Under the pieces are notes generated by a model, which ran no database searches, was not told where the DNA came from, and saw nothing but the letters and a program-made list of their open reading frames with translations. Below, one piece after another: positions 1 to 8,265 of a stretch of DNA of 64,000 nt (position 1 is its first letter; every line of letters begins with the position of its first letter). Both the position numbers and the translations under genes were made by a program. This DNA comes from Kitasatospora aureofaciens (GTDB lineage Bacteria; Actinomycetota; Actinomycetes; Streptomycetales; Streptomycetaceae): NCBI RefSeq assembly GCF_001188955.3, contig NZ_JPRF03000076.1:62001-126000 (forward strand), written 5' to 3'.

Positions 1-1218
1 GCGGCCGAGCGGTTCGGCACCCCGCTGTACGTGCTGGACGAGGGCGAGGTGCGCAGCCGCGCGCGGGCCTACCGGCAGGCTCTGCCGCACGCCGAGGTGC
101 TGTACGCGGCCAAGGCCTTCCTGTGCAGCGCGATGGCCGACTGGGTCGCGGAGGAGGGGCTCGGCCTGGACGTCTGCTCCTCCGGCGAACTGTGGCTCGC
201 GGTCTCGGCGGGCTTCCCGGCCCAGCGCATCCTGCTGCACGGCAACGCCAAGTCCCCGGCGGAGCTGCGGCTGGCGCGCCGGCTGCGGGTCGGGCGGATC
301 GTGATCGACGGCCCGGCGGAGATCGCCCGGCTGGCCGCGCTGGTGGCCGCCGACACCCCGCAGAAGGTGCTGGTCCGGGTCGTCCCCGGGATCGCCGCCG
401 GGCACCATGCGGCGGTGCGGACCGGGGTCGGCGGGCAGAAGTTCGGCTTCCCGATCGAGGGCGGCGACGCGGCGGACGCGATCGCCCGGGTGCTGGACCA
501 GCCAGGGCTGGAACTGGCCGGACTGCACTGCCACTTGGGCTCGCAGATCACCGAGGTGGAGCCGTACCTGCGGGCGCTGGACGCGCTGGTGCGGCTGCTG
601 GCCCAGGTGCGCGAACGGCACGGTGTCGAGCTGCCCGAACTGGACCTCGGCGGCGGGCACGGGATCAAGTACCTGCCGTCCGATGCGGAGTTCGACCTCG
701 CCGAGTTCGCGGTCCGGCTGACCGACCGGCTGGCCGTGCGCTGCGCGGAGGCCGGGCTGGAGGTGCCGCACCTGATCGTCGAGCCGGGCCGCGCGATCGC
801 CGGACCGGCGGGAGTGGCGGTCTACCGGGTGCTGTCCGTCAAGCACGGCGCCGACGGCCACTGCTTCGCGGCGGTGGACGGCGGGATGGGCGACAACCCG
901 CGCCCGGCCCTGTACGGATCGCAGTACAGCGTGCGGCTGGTGGGCCGGCGCTCGGACGCGGACGCGATGCGGGCCGACGTGGTCGGCCGCCACTGCGAGG
1001 CCGGGGACGTGCTGGTGAGGGACGCGGCCCTGCCCGCCGATCTGCGCCCGGGCGACCTGCTGGCGGTCCCGGCCGCAGGCGCGTACCAGCTGTCGATGGC
1101 CTCCGGCTACAACCTGGTCGGCCGCCCCGCCGTGGCGGCGGTACGCGACGGCCGCGCCCGCCTGCTGATCCGGAGGGAGACGGTGGAGGACTTCCGCCTG
1201 CGCGAAGTCGGCCGCTGA
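1..1218 (+). CDS. Diaminopimelate decarboxylase-like PLP enzyme, 5' end outside window
   Basis: Fold-type III PLP decarboxylase of the LysA family, expected to decarboxylate meso-diaminopimelate to lysine or a related amino acid. The reading frame is open from base 1, so the N-terminus is cut by the window edge; about 405 residues are visible. Seen: the N-terminal barrel motif FGTPLYVLDE, the PLP-lysine region YAAKAF, HGNAKS, the HCHLGSQI segment, the glycine-rich phosphate-binding motif DLGGGHGIKY, EPGRAIAG, and the C-terminal substrate/dimer motif HCEAGD followed by GAYQLSMASGYN. The canonical streptomycete LysA reads GNNKS and SMASNYN, so this may be a second, diverged copy serving a specialised pathway rather than the housekeeping lysA. 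A strong hairpin follows the stop codon. Family assignment is firm; the exact substrate is inferred. Confidence 0.85.
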   Translation, partial: AAERFGTPLYVLDEGEVRSRARAYRQALPHAEVLYAAKAFLCSAMADWVAEEGLGLDVCSSGELWLAVSAGFPAQRILLHGNAKSPAELRLARRLRVGRIVIDGPAEIARLAALVAADTPQKVLVRVVPGIAAGHHAAVRTGVGGQKFGFPIEGGDAADAIARVLDQPGLELAGLHCHLGSQITEVEPYLRALDALVRLLAQVRERHGVELPELDLGGGHGIKYLPSDAEFDLAEFAVRLTDRLAVRCAEAGLEVPHLIVEPGRAIAGPAGVAVYRVLSVKHGADGHCFAAVDGGMGDNPRPALYGSQYSVRLVGRRSDADAMRADVVGRHCEAGDVLVRDAALPADLRPGDLLAVPAAGAYQLSMASGYNLVGRPAVAAVRDGRARLLIRRETVEDFRLREVGR

Positions 1219-1387
1219 AACAACGGCCTGCGCCCTCACTCCCGATCTCCGTCAACCGCCCGGTGAGGACAAGGCCCGTGGCGGGTCCGACCCCGAACCG
1301 GCACCAGCTCCGGACCTTCCCCCGCGCGGGCCCTCCCGCCACCGAGCAGGGGCCGGACTCCCGCCTGACCGCACCCCCGACGCCGCT

Positions 1388-1420
1388 GCGCGAGAAGTCG
1401 GCCGGTCCGACTTCTCGCGC
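1388..1420. terminator. Bidirectional hairpin terminator
   Basis: A perfect 14-bp inverted repeat (1388-1401 with 1407-1420, left arm GCGCGAGAAGTCGG) around a 5-base loop lies between two convergent genes. There is no T tract, as is common in streptomycetes. It probably ends transcription from both sides. Confidence 0.75.
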
Positions 1421-1444
1421 GGTCCGGTCAACGGGTGAGGGCGC

Positions 1445-2941
1445 TCACGCCGGGCAGCCCGAGTCGGCGATCACGTAGTAGCCGGGGGAGGTCTCCTCCA
1501 GGGTGTGGGTGACGAGGAGGTTCCACAGGCCCATGTTCTGGCCGGAGCCGTTGGCGTACGTGTAGCCGCCGCTCTGGTGGGCCCGCCCGGCCAGGGTCTG
1601 GTGGTAGTTGTCGGTGGTGTAGCAGGCCGGTGCCCGGCCGCTGGTGGTGGCCCGGACAGCGGCGGAGCGGGCGCCGACGGTGCCGGAGGAGTCGACGGCC
1701 GCGACGGTGTAGTCGTACGGGGTGCCGGCGGTCAGGCCGGTGTCGGTGTAGGTGGTGCCGGTGACGGCCCCGGTGCCGGCCCTCGTGCCGCCCCGGTAGA
1801 CCTCGTAGGAGGCCGCGCCGCCGACGGGGTTCCAGGAGAGCGAGACCGAATCGGCCGTGGTACCGGTGACGGTGAGCCCGCTCGGGGCCGGGAGCCCGCT
1901 TCCGCTCACCGGGGTGGCGAGGCCCCAGAACTGGGCGGTGTAGTAGCTGGAGCAGATCGTGTTCAGGAAGTACGCGCCCGCCGTGCCGCACTGGTCGGGG
2001 CCGGAGCCCGGGGCGACGGCCAGGCCGTGGCCCATGCCGGACACGGAGTACAGCTCGACGGCCGGGTTGCCGTTGCCGTCGTCGTAGGTGGTCAGGGTGG
2101 TGCCGCCGGGAAGGCTCCGGGTGGTGGACGGGGTCCGGCCGATGCCCCATACGTCGGTCCACTGGTCGCGCAGCTCGGTGCCGTTGACCGGCCGGACGGT
2201 GTAGTCGGCGGTGCCCTGCCAGATCGCCACCCGCGGCCACGGGCCGGTGTACCCCGGATCGGAACTGCGGACCTTGTCGCCCCACTGGCCCGGGGTGAGG
2301 TTCTGGCTGCCGTTCTGACAGCCGGACGCGGCGGCCTGGGTACCGGCGCACTGGGCCGGGAGGCCCGAGTCGACGGCGCCGCCGGCGAACACGTCGGGGT
2401 AGTCGGCCAGCAGGTCGGCGGTCAGGCCGCCGCCCGCGGACAGGCCGGTGACGAACACCCGGCGCGAGTCCGAGCCGTAGAGCGACTCGGCCCTGCTCAC
2501 CATCTGCACGACGGACGCGGCCTCGCCGTTGCCGCGGGTGTCCTTGGACGAGTCGAACCAGCTGAAACAGGACAGCGGGTTGTTGCCGGGGTCGGTCTGC
2601 GGGAAGACCACGGCGAAGCGGTACGCGTCCGCGTACTTCGGCCAGCCGGAGCCGGTGTAGTAGTCGTTCGCGCTCTGGCCGCAACCGTGCAGGGCGACCA
2701 CCAGGGGTGCTCCGGTCGGCAGGCCGGCCGGGACGTAGGTGTACATCGCGAGGTTGCCGGGGTTAGAGCCGAAGTCGCTCACCTGCTGGTACGTCCCGCC
2801 GGTGGCGGTGGCGGTGGCGGTGGCGGCTGCGGCCGGGGCGGCGCCGAGCGCGGCGGGAATGCCGATGGCGGAAGCGAGGGCGAGGGTGAGGGCGAGCACG
2901 GCGCGGGCCACCAGGCTGCGCCTGCGTGCGGGTCGGTCCAT
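1445..2941 (-). CDS. Secreted PHA/PHB depolymerase-type esterase with FN3 domain
   Basis: Extracellular alpha/beta hydrolase that should cut short-chain poly(3-hydroxyalkanoate) or a similar ester polymer. Seen in order: a signal peptide (about residues 1-40, Arg-rich start, hydrophobic core, AxA cleavage region), a type 1 PHA-depolymerase catalytic domain (about 45-330), a fibronectin type III linker (about 337-425) and a short C-terminal module ending near ADSGCPA that resembles PHB substrate-binding ends. Catalytic elements visible are the oxyanion HGCGQ, the lipase box GLSAGGG, the Asp region QGTADYTV and the His in SGMGHG. A run of Ala-Thr codons follows the signal peptide. It is transcribed toward the 1388-1420 hairpin. 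Polymer specificity cannot be read from sequence; related esterases also take feruloyl or acetyl-xylan substrates. Confidence 0.87.
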   Translation of the reverse strand: MDRPARRRSLVARAVLALTLALASAIGIPAALGAAPAAAATATATATGGTYQQVSDFGSNPGNLAMYTYVPAGLPTGAPLVVALHGCGQSANDYYTGSGWPKYADAYRFAVVFPQTDPGNNPLSCFSWFDSSKDTRGNGEAASVVQMVSRAESLYGSDSRRVFVTGLSAGGGLTADLLADYPDVFAGGAVDSGLPAQCAGTQAAASGCQNGSQNLTPGQWGDKVRSSDPGYTGPWPRVAIWQGTADYTVRPVNGTELRDQWTDVWGIGRTPSTTRSLPGGTTLTTYDDGNGNPAVELYSVSGMGHGLAVAPGSGPDQCGTAGAYFLNTICSSYYTAQFWGLATPVSGSGLPAPSGLTVTGTTADSVSLSWNPVGGAASYEVYRGGTRAGTGAVTGTTYTDTGLTAGTPYDYTVAAVDSSGTVGARSAAVRATTSGRAPACYTTDNYHQTLAGRAHQSGGYTYANGSGQNMGLWNLLVTHTLEETSPGYYVIADSGCPA

Positions 2942-3089
2942 GGCGGGGCTCCAGGGTGGGTGGGGGCGGAGACCGTGAGGTGAAGCATGAAGTGCCCGGT
3001 CGGGCCGGGGACATGGACCGGATCCCCACGCTTCGCCTCTGCGGCATGTGCCGCACCGCCACCGGTCGCGGCCGACTCCCCTGCCAACG

Positions 3090-3127
3090 ACGTCGCCCCG
3101 CCGAGCAGCGGCTCGGCGGGGCGACGT
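3090..3127 (-). terminator. Hairpin terminator downstream of the S53 peptidase
   Basis: A perfect 17-bp stem (3090-3106 with 3111-3127) closed by the tetraloop AGCG lies 32 bases after the stop of the minus-strand peptidase gene, in the gap before the PHA depolymerase start. Confidence 0.8.
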
Positions 3128-3158
3128 CCTCAGTGCGACGTCCTCGAGGGTGTCGGGC

Positions 3159-4655
3159 TCACCCCGCGTGGGCCGCGCTGACCAGGTCGGGCAGCAGCTT
3201 CGCCGCGTTGGGCGTGCCGAGGCCGGTGATCGGGTCCCATCCGGTGGTGGCCGAGTAGCCGGGCACCGTGGGGTCGGTGGTGTTGTTGCCGAGGGTCACG
3301 TCGTCGAAGTCGGCCGCGTACGCGGCCGGGTCGGTGGCCAGCTTGTACAGGGCCGGGTTGATCTGGCCGAGGCCGCCGCCGTTGATCTGGTCCGCGATCG
3401 ACACCAGGCCGGCCCACTGCGGGCAGGACAGCGAGGTGCCGCCGATGTCGTACCAGCCCGTGCTGCACGGCGTGGCACCGCACTTGAGGCCGGAGGAGCC
3501 GTCCGGCGGCAGCGACAGGTAGACCAGTGCGCCGGTGCCGGGCGAGGCCTGGAGGGCCACGTCCGGAACGCCGCGCCTGGCGCCGATCGCGGTGGAGCCG
3601 GCGGGCAGCGCCGACTGGTAGCCGGGCTTGTCGAAGACCTGGCTGAACCCGCCGCCCGATCCGCTCCAACCGACCTCGGCTGCACCGACGTTGGTCCGGC
3701 AGGCGGCCGGGTTGTCGGTGCTGTCCACGGTCCGGCCGGCGGTCGCGCCGGGGTCGGTGCACAGGAAGGTGCCGCCGACGCCGGTCACCAGCGGGTCGGA
3801 GGCCGGCCACTCGACGGACGGGTAGGGGAGGGTCGAGCCGCCCGACTTCACCGGGGTCTTCACCGAGCCGGCCGTGCCGTTGTCGCCGGACGAGCCGAGC
3901 ACCGTGACCCCGTTCAGCGCCGCCGACTTGAAGGCGTGCCGCAGCGGCTCGATCGACTGGCTGCTGGCTAACGCGCCCTCGGCGGAGGCGAAGGACTGGG
4001 AGATGACGTTCGCCAGGTGGTGGTCGACCACGTACTGCTCGGCGTTCATCAGAGCGGGCAGGCCCTGGACGCCGAGCGTCTCGGCGGTGGGGGTGCTGAC
4101 CAGCAGGATGTTGGCGCCGGGGGCCATGGCGTGCGCCGTCTCGACGTCGAGCGCGACCTCCAGCGCCCAGGCGGCCTTGCTCTCCTGGCCGGTGCCCCGG
4201 CTGGTGGACGGCGGCGCGGTGGTGCCCGGGTCGCCCTGGACGTGCAGCTCGCTGAAGGTCGGCATGCCGGGCTGGCAGGCCACGCCCTCCTCGCCGCACA
4301 TCGCGTTGACACCGAAGGCCTGGTCGAACACGTGCAGGTCGTGCGCCATGGTGTCGCTGCCGTACGAGTCGAAGATCGCGATCGTCTGGCCCCGGCCGTC
4401 GAAACCGTTGGCGTACAGCGGGCCCAGGTTGTAGGCGGCCCGGATGCCCTGCGGACTGAAGCAACGGCGGCCCGCCGACGCGCACTGCGCCGGGGTGGGG
4501 GGAGTGGTGCCGGTCGAGACCTGGCTGTAGTCGGCCACCGCGGGGTGCACCACCGGGTAGCCGACGGCGGCGGCACTGGTAACCGTCGGCACGGCGAGCG
4601 CGCCGGAGGCCGCGAGGGCCAGGCCGCTCACCCCTGCCAGGAGTGTTCGACGCAT
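3159..4655 (-). CDS. Secreted S53 (sedolisin) family serine peptidase
   Basis: Serine-carboxyl endopeptidase acting outside the cell. The start chosen is ATG 4655, where the signal peptide MRRTLLAGVSGLALAASG begins; an in-frame ATG at 4760 would add 35 residues with no signal-like character. Visible catalytic parts: the Glu/Asp pair in LEVALDVETAHA, the oxyanion Asp in GSSGDNGT, the nucleophile in GGTSLSCPQWAG, and C-terminal calcium ligands in DFDDVTLGNN and TTGWDPITGLGTPN. The peptidase domain begins about 80 residues in (YNLGPLYANGFDGRGQ), so the roughly 200-residue N-terminal propeptide usual in sedolisins is absent. Several cysteines suggest disulfides. It is divergent from the sugar ABC operon. 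Family is firm; how it is kept inactive before secretion is unclear. Confidence 0.88.
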   Translation of the reverse strand: MRRTLLAGVSGLALAASGALAVPTVTSAAAVGYPVVHPAVADYSQVSTGTTPPTPAQCASAGRRCFSPQGIRAAYNLGPLYANGFDGRGQTIAIFDSYGSDTMAHDLHVFDQAFGVNAMCGEEGVACQPGMPTFSELHVQGDPGTTAPPSTSRGTGQESKAAWALEVALDVETAHAMAPGANILLVSTPTAETLGVQGLPALMNAEQYVVDHHLANVISQSFASAEGALASSQSIEPLRHAFKSAALNGVTVLGSSGDNGTAGSVKTPVKSGGSTLPYPSVEWPASDPLVTGVGGTFLCTDPGATAGRTVDSTDNPAACRTNVGAAEVGWSGSGGGFSQVFDKPGYQSALPAGSTAIGARRGVPDVALQASPGTGALVYLSLPPDGSSGLKCGATPCSTGWYDIGGTSLSCPQWAGLVSIADQINGGGLGQINPALYKLATDPAAYAADFDDVTLGNNTTDPTVPGYSATTGWDPITGLGTPNAAKLLPDLVSAAHAG

Positions 4656-5154
4656 GCTTGGAGCCTTCAAGTGGTCCTCCACGAGGGTGGGTTGGGGGAC
4701 AAAGGCCGGTACCCGGGCCGGATCGTGCGACACCGGGTACGCGAGGGGGCTCCGGGACACAAGGTCACGGCCGGGCGAGTGTAGGCGCGGGGCCGGCCCG
4801 GCCTCAATGGCTCGTCAGAAGTTCAGAACGATCTCTAACCCGCGCCTCGCAGCACGCCGGTACCTCGAACCCGTCCGAGCGAACGGCCGCCTGCCCCCTT
4901 CGTTTACGGACCGTCAAACCTCCGAGTCCGCCGCGCTCGACCGAGCGACTCATAACGGAACGGTTGCGGAGACGGGGCTTCCGGGGCGGAGGGGTTGACG
5001 GGGTGGGGAGGGTGGGCGTTTGCTGGCTGCCGCTCGTGTGAACCTGTTGGGTTGTGGTCTATTTTGTGGGTTTGAACGTTCAAGCCGACGGCCTTCGAGC
5101 GCACTGCCCCCCCGCCCCGTCTTCGTCCGGCGCCATCCCATCAGGAGGAATGCA
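4656..5154. other. Divergent intergenic region
   Basis: About 500 bases between the minus-strand S53 peptidase and the plus-strand sugar ABC operon. I see no convincing coding sequence. It holds the ribosome binding site of the peptidase (minus strand, around 4671-4680), a perfect palindrome at 5072-5083, and the strong site AGGAGGA at 5143-5149 in front of the lipoprotein gene. Both promoters must lie here. Confidence 0.7.
5072..5083. promoter_or_regulatory. Palindromic LacI-type operator
   Basis: TTGAACGTTCAA is a perfect 12-bp palindrome with the central CG step typical of LacI/GalR-family operators. It lies 71 bases upstream of the sugar-binding lipoprotein start, and the operon's last gene encodes a LacI-family regulator. 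Repression of this operon by that protein, lifted by the sugar, is the natural inference. Confidence 0.65.
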
Positions 5155-6498
5155 ATGTCACACCTTTCCCGTCGCGACCTGCTCCGTGCCTCCGGAGCCG
5201 GACTGCTCGCGCTGGCCGCCGGTGGTGGCCTCGCGGCCTGTGGCGGCGCCGATCCAGGCGGGGGTTCGGGCGGGGACGCGGAGACCGGGACGGTCACCGT
5301 CTGGTCCTGGGCCACCGCCGCCGCCGCGCTGCGCGGAGTGGTCCCGGCGTTCGAGAAGGACAACCCCGGCATCAAGGTCGACGTCCAGGACATCGGCAAC
5401 CCGGCCATCTGGGACAAGATCACCGTCGGTCTCGCGGCCGGCGGCCAGGGGCTCGGCGACGTGCTGCACATCGGCTGCGACTACCTGCCCGGCTACGTGG
5501 ACAAGTTCCCCGGCGGCCTCGCCGACCTCTCGCAGTTCGGCGCGACGGCCCACCAGGACGCGTTCGCCAAGGGCCTGTGGCCGGTCGTCACCGGCAAGGA
5601 CGGCCATGTCCACGCCCTGCCCTGGGAAGTCAACCCGCTCGGCTTCTTCTACCGCCAGGACTGCTTCGACAAGGCGGGCATCGACCCGACCACCCTCGCC
5701 ACCTGGGACGACCTGATCGCCGTCGCCGACCGCTTCAAGGCCGCCAACCCCGGCATCTCCCTCATCGGCATCAACAAGGCCGCCAACCCCGACCCCGACC
5801 TCGACTTCCTGCAGTCCCTCATGCAGCTCCAGGGTGCCTTCTACTTCGACCTCCAGGGGAGGATCACCCTCGGTTCCGAGCCGGACGTCCGCGCCCTGGC
5901 CATCGTCCGGCGCCTGGACGCGGCCGGGCTGGTCGCCGACGCCCCCGGCGACCAGGGCTGGGCCACCCTGATGAAGGCGGGCAAGCTCGCCGTCGCCCCG
6001 ATGCCCGCCTGGGCCGCGCACTACCTGGAGGCCAAGTTCCCCGGCCAGAGCGGCAACTGGCGCCTCGCCAAGCCCCCGGCCGTCACCCCCGGCGGCAAGC
6101 GCACCGCCCTGGTGAACTCCACCCACCTGGCCGTCTCGGCCTCCAGCCCGCGCCGCCGCGCCGCCTGGAAGTTCGTCGAGTACGCGCTCACCCGCCCGGC
6201 CTCCGTCAACGCCATGTTCGCCGCCGGCGGTGTCTTCCCCGCGCTCACCGCGGCCTACTCCGACCCGTTGTACTCCGCGCCCCGCCCGTACTTCGGCGGC
6301 CAGCCCGTCCTGAAGACCTTCGCGGACCTCGCCGTCGACGGCGGAGACCCGACCAACTACTCCGGCGACTACGCCCGCGCCCTCAAGGTCGTCGGCGACG
6401 CCCAGACCAAGGTCTTCCTCGAGTCCGGCGACCCGGCCGCCGTCCTCCAGGACGCCGCCGGGCGGCTCGCCCAGCAGACCGGACGCACGATCGCATGA
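5155..6498 (+). CDS. Sugar ABC transporter substrate-binding lipoprotein
   Basis: Extracellular receptor (family 1 solute-binding protein) of a CUT1-type sugar importer. ATG 5155 is preceded by AGGAGGA at good spacing; upstream in-frame codons lack signal character. The N-terminus carries a twin-arginine-like SRRDLLRAS, a hydrophobic stretch and the lipobox LAAC, so it is probably exported by Tat and lipid-anchored. Of 447 residues, the middle shows typical receptor segments such as WSWATAAAALRGVVPAFEKD and a Trp-rich hinge. Its stop overlaps the start of the first permease (ATGA). The neighbouring GH36 gene points to alpha-galactosides such as melibiose or raffinose as ligand. No ATPase gene is linked, so a shared MsiK-type ATPase elsewhere is likely. 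Confidence 0.9.
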   Translation: MSHLSRRDLLRASGAGLLALAAGGGLAACGGADPGGGSGGDAETGTVTVWSWATAAAALRGVVPAFEKDNPGIKVDVQDIGNPAIWDKITVGLAAGGQGLGDVLHIGCDYLPGYVDKFPGGLADLSQFGATAHQDAFAKGLWPVVTGKDGHVHALPWEVNPLGFFYRQDCFDKAGIDPTTLATWDDLIAVADRFKAANPGISLIGINKAANPDPDLDFLQSLMQLQGAFYFDLQGRITLGSEPDVRALAIVRRLDAAGLVADAPGDQGWATLMKAGKLAVAPMPAWAAHYLEAKFPGQSGNWRLAKPPAVTPGGKRTALVNSTHLAVSASSPRRRAAWKFVEYALTRPASVNAMFAAGGVFPALTAAYSDPLYSAPRPYFGGQPVLKTFADLAVDGGDPTNYSGDYARALKVVGDAQTKVFLESGDPAAVLQDAAGRLAQQTGRTIA

Positions 6499-7436
6499 CG
6501 ACCACCGCCACCGCCCCGGCCGTGACGCCGACCGCGAAACCCGCCAGGATGACCTTACGGACGAGCCGGAGCGCCCGCCGCCGCCGTGCCGCGCTGCCGT
6601 ACCTGCTGCTCGCCCCGGCCCTGGTCACCTTCGGCGTGTTCAAGGCCTACCCGATCGTCGACTCCCTGCTGCTCTCCTTCACCACCGGCGCCGGCAGCGC
6701 CACCCGCGCCGCCGGACTCGCCAACTACCGCCGCCTGCTGGACGATCCGCTGTTCTGGACGGCCCTGCGCAACACCGCCGAGATCCTCGTCGTCCAGGTC
6801 CCGCTGATGCTGGCGCTCGCCCTGCTGACGGCCGTCGGCATCAACTCCGTCCTGGTGCGCTGGCGGGCGGTCTGGCGGCTGGGTGTCTTCATGCCCGCCG
6901 TCACCGGCCTGGTCGCCACCGGCGTGATGTTCGCCTTCCTGCTCAGGACGGACGACGGCGCGGTGAACCGGCTGCTGGAGACCGTCGGCCTGCCCGCCGT
7001 CGACTGGCTCGGCCAGCCGTTCTGGGCGCGGATGGCCGTCGTCCTGGTGCTCACCTGGCACTACACCGGCTACAACGCCGTCATCTACCTGGCCGGCCTC
7101 CAGGGCATCCCGAAGGACCTGTACGAGGCCGCGATGGTCGACGGCGCCGGACCGGTCCGCCGCTTCACCGCGATCACCGTTCCCGCGCTGCGCCCCGTCC
7201 TGCTGTTCACCGTCGTGCTGTCCACCATCGGCACGCTCCAACTCTTCGACGAGCCGTACGTGCTGACCGGCGGCGGCCCGGACAACGCGAGCCTGACCGT
7301 CTCCATGTACCTGTACCAGAACGGCTTCCGGTACTTCGACTTCGGCTACGCCTCCGCCATCGCCTACGCGCTCACGCTGCTGGTGTCGGTGCTCGGCGCG
7401 GTCCAGATGCGCCTGATGGGGGAGAAGGACCGATGA
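6495..7436 (+). CDS. Sugar ABC transporter permease, MalF type
   Basis: First inner-membrane subunit of the CUT1 importer. About 313 residues with a basic N-terminus, then six predicted membrane segments beginning at ALPYLLLAPALVTFGVF. The cytoplasmic EAA loop that docks on the ATPase is clear: EAAMVDGAGPVRRF followed by PALRP. ATG 6495 overlaps the lipoprotein stop by four bases, and its own stop overlaps the next start the same way, so the three genes are translationally coupled. Confidence 0.92.
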   Translation: MTTTATAPAVTPTAKPARMTLRTSRSARRRRAALPYLLLAPALVTFGVFKAYPIVDSLLLSFTTGAGSATRAAGLANYRRLLDDPLFWTALRNTAEILVVQVPLMLALALLTAVGINSVLVRWRAVWRLGVFMPAVTGLVATGVMFAFLLRTDDGAVNRLLETVGLPAVDWLGQPFWARMAVVLVLTWHYTGYNAVIYLAGLQGIPKDLYEAAMVDGAGPVRRFTAITVPALRPVLLFTVVLSTIGTLQLFDEPYVLTGGGPDNASLTVSMYLYQNGFRYFDFGYASAIAYALTLLVSVLGAVQMRLMGEKDR

Positions 7437-8260
7437 ACCGCGTGAAGCTCCGCGGCTGGCCGCTGACCTTCCTCCTCGCCGGCCTCACCGGCCTCTCCGT
7501 CGCCCCCTTCTACTGGCTGCTGATCTCCACCACCCGCAAGGACACCGAGATCTTCGACTGGCCGCCGCACCTGCTGCCCGGCGGGGGCCTCGGCGCCAAC
7601 CTGCACCGCCTCGACGAGAGGATCGGCCTGCTCCGGGCGATCGCCAACTCCCTGCTGGTGGCCGGGATCCAGACCGTCGGCGCGCTGGTCGTCGCCCTGC
7701 TGGCCGGCTACGCCTTCGCCAAGTTCCGCTTCCGCGGCCGCACCCTGCTGTTCGCGCTGCTGCTCTCCACCCTCGTGGTGCCCGAACAGGTCATGCTGGT
7801 ACCGCTGTTCAAGATGATGACGAGCTTCGGCCTGCTCGACTCCTACCAGGCGATCATCCTGCCCGGACTGTGCGTGCCCTTCGCCGTCTTCCTGATGCGC
7901 CAGTCGCTGGCCGGCCTGCCGGACGAACTCCTGGACGCCGCGAGGGTCGACGGCGCGGGCGAGTTCCGGGTGCTGTGGAACGTCGTCGTCCCGGTCATGC
8001 GACCGGTGCTCGCCGCGCTCTCGATCTTCCTCTTCCTGGGCTCCTGGAACCAGTTCGTCTGGCCGCTGATCGCACTGCGCAGTCCGGACATGCACACCCT
8101 GCCGGTCGCCCTCGCGACGCTGTACGGCAACAAGGCCACCACCGACTACGGCGCGATCCTCTCCGGCACCGCCCTGTCCACCCTGCCGATGATGGTCCTC
8201 TTCCTGGTCCTCCAGCGGCAGTTCATCTCCGGCCTGCTGGCCGGCGCCACGAAAGGCTGA
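7433..8260 (+). CDS. Sugar ABC transporter permease, MalG type
   Basis: Second permease subunit, 275 residues. It has an N-terminal membrane helix, the DTEIFDWPPHLLP periplasmic segment typical of MalG relatives, and the EAA-like loop LLDAARVDGAGEF followed by VMRPVLAALSIF. It starts in an ATGA overlap with the MalF-type gene and ends five bases before the GH36 start. Confidence 0.92.
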   Translation: MNRVKLRGWPLTFLLAGLTGLSVAPFYWLLISTTRKDTEIFDWPPHLLPGGGLGANLHRLDERIGLLRAIANSLLVAGIQTVGALVVALLAGYAFAKFRFRGRTLLFALLLSTLVVPEQVMLVPLFKMMTSFGLLDSYQAIILPGLCVPFAVFLMRQSLAGLPDELLDAARVDGAGEFRVLWNVVVPVMRPVLAALSIFLFLGSWNQFVWPLIALRSPDMHTLPVALATLYGNKATTDYGAILSGTALSTLPMMVLFLVLQRQFISGLLAGATKG

Positions 8261-8265
8261 GCAGC

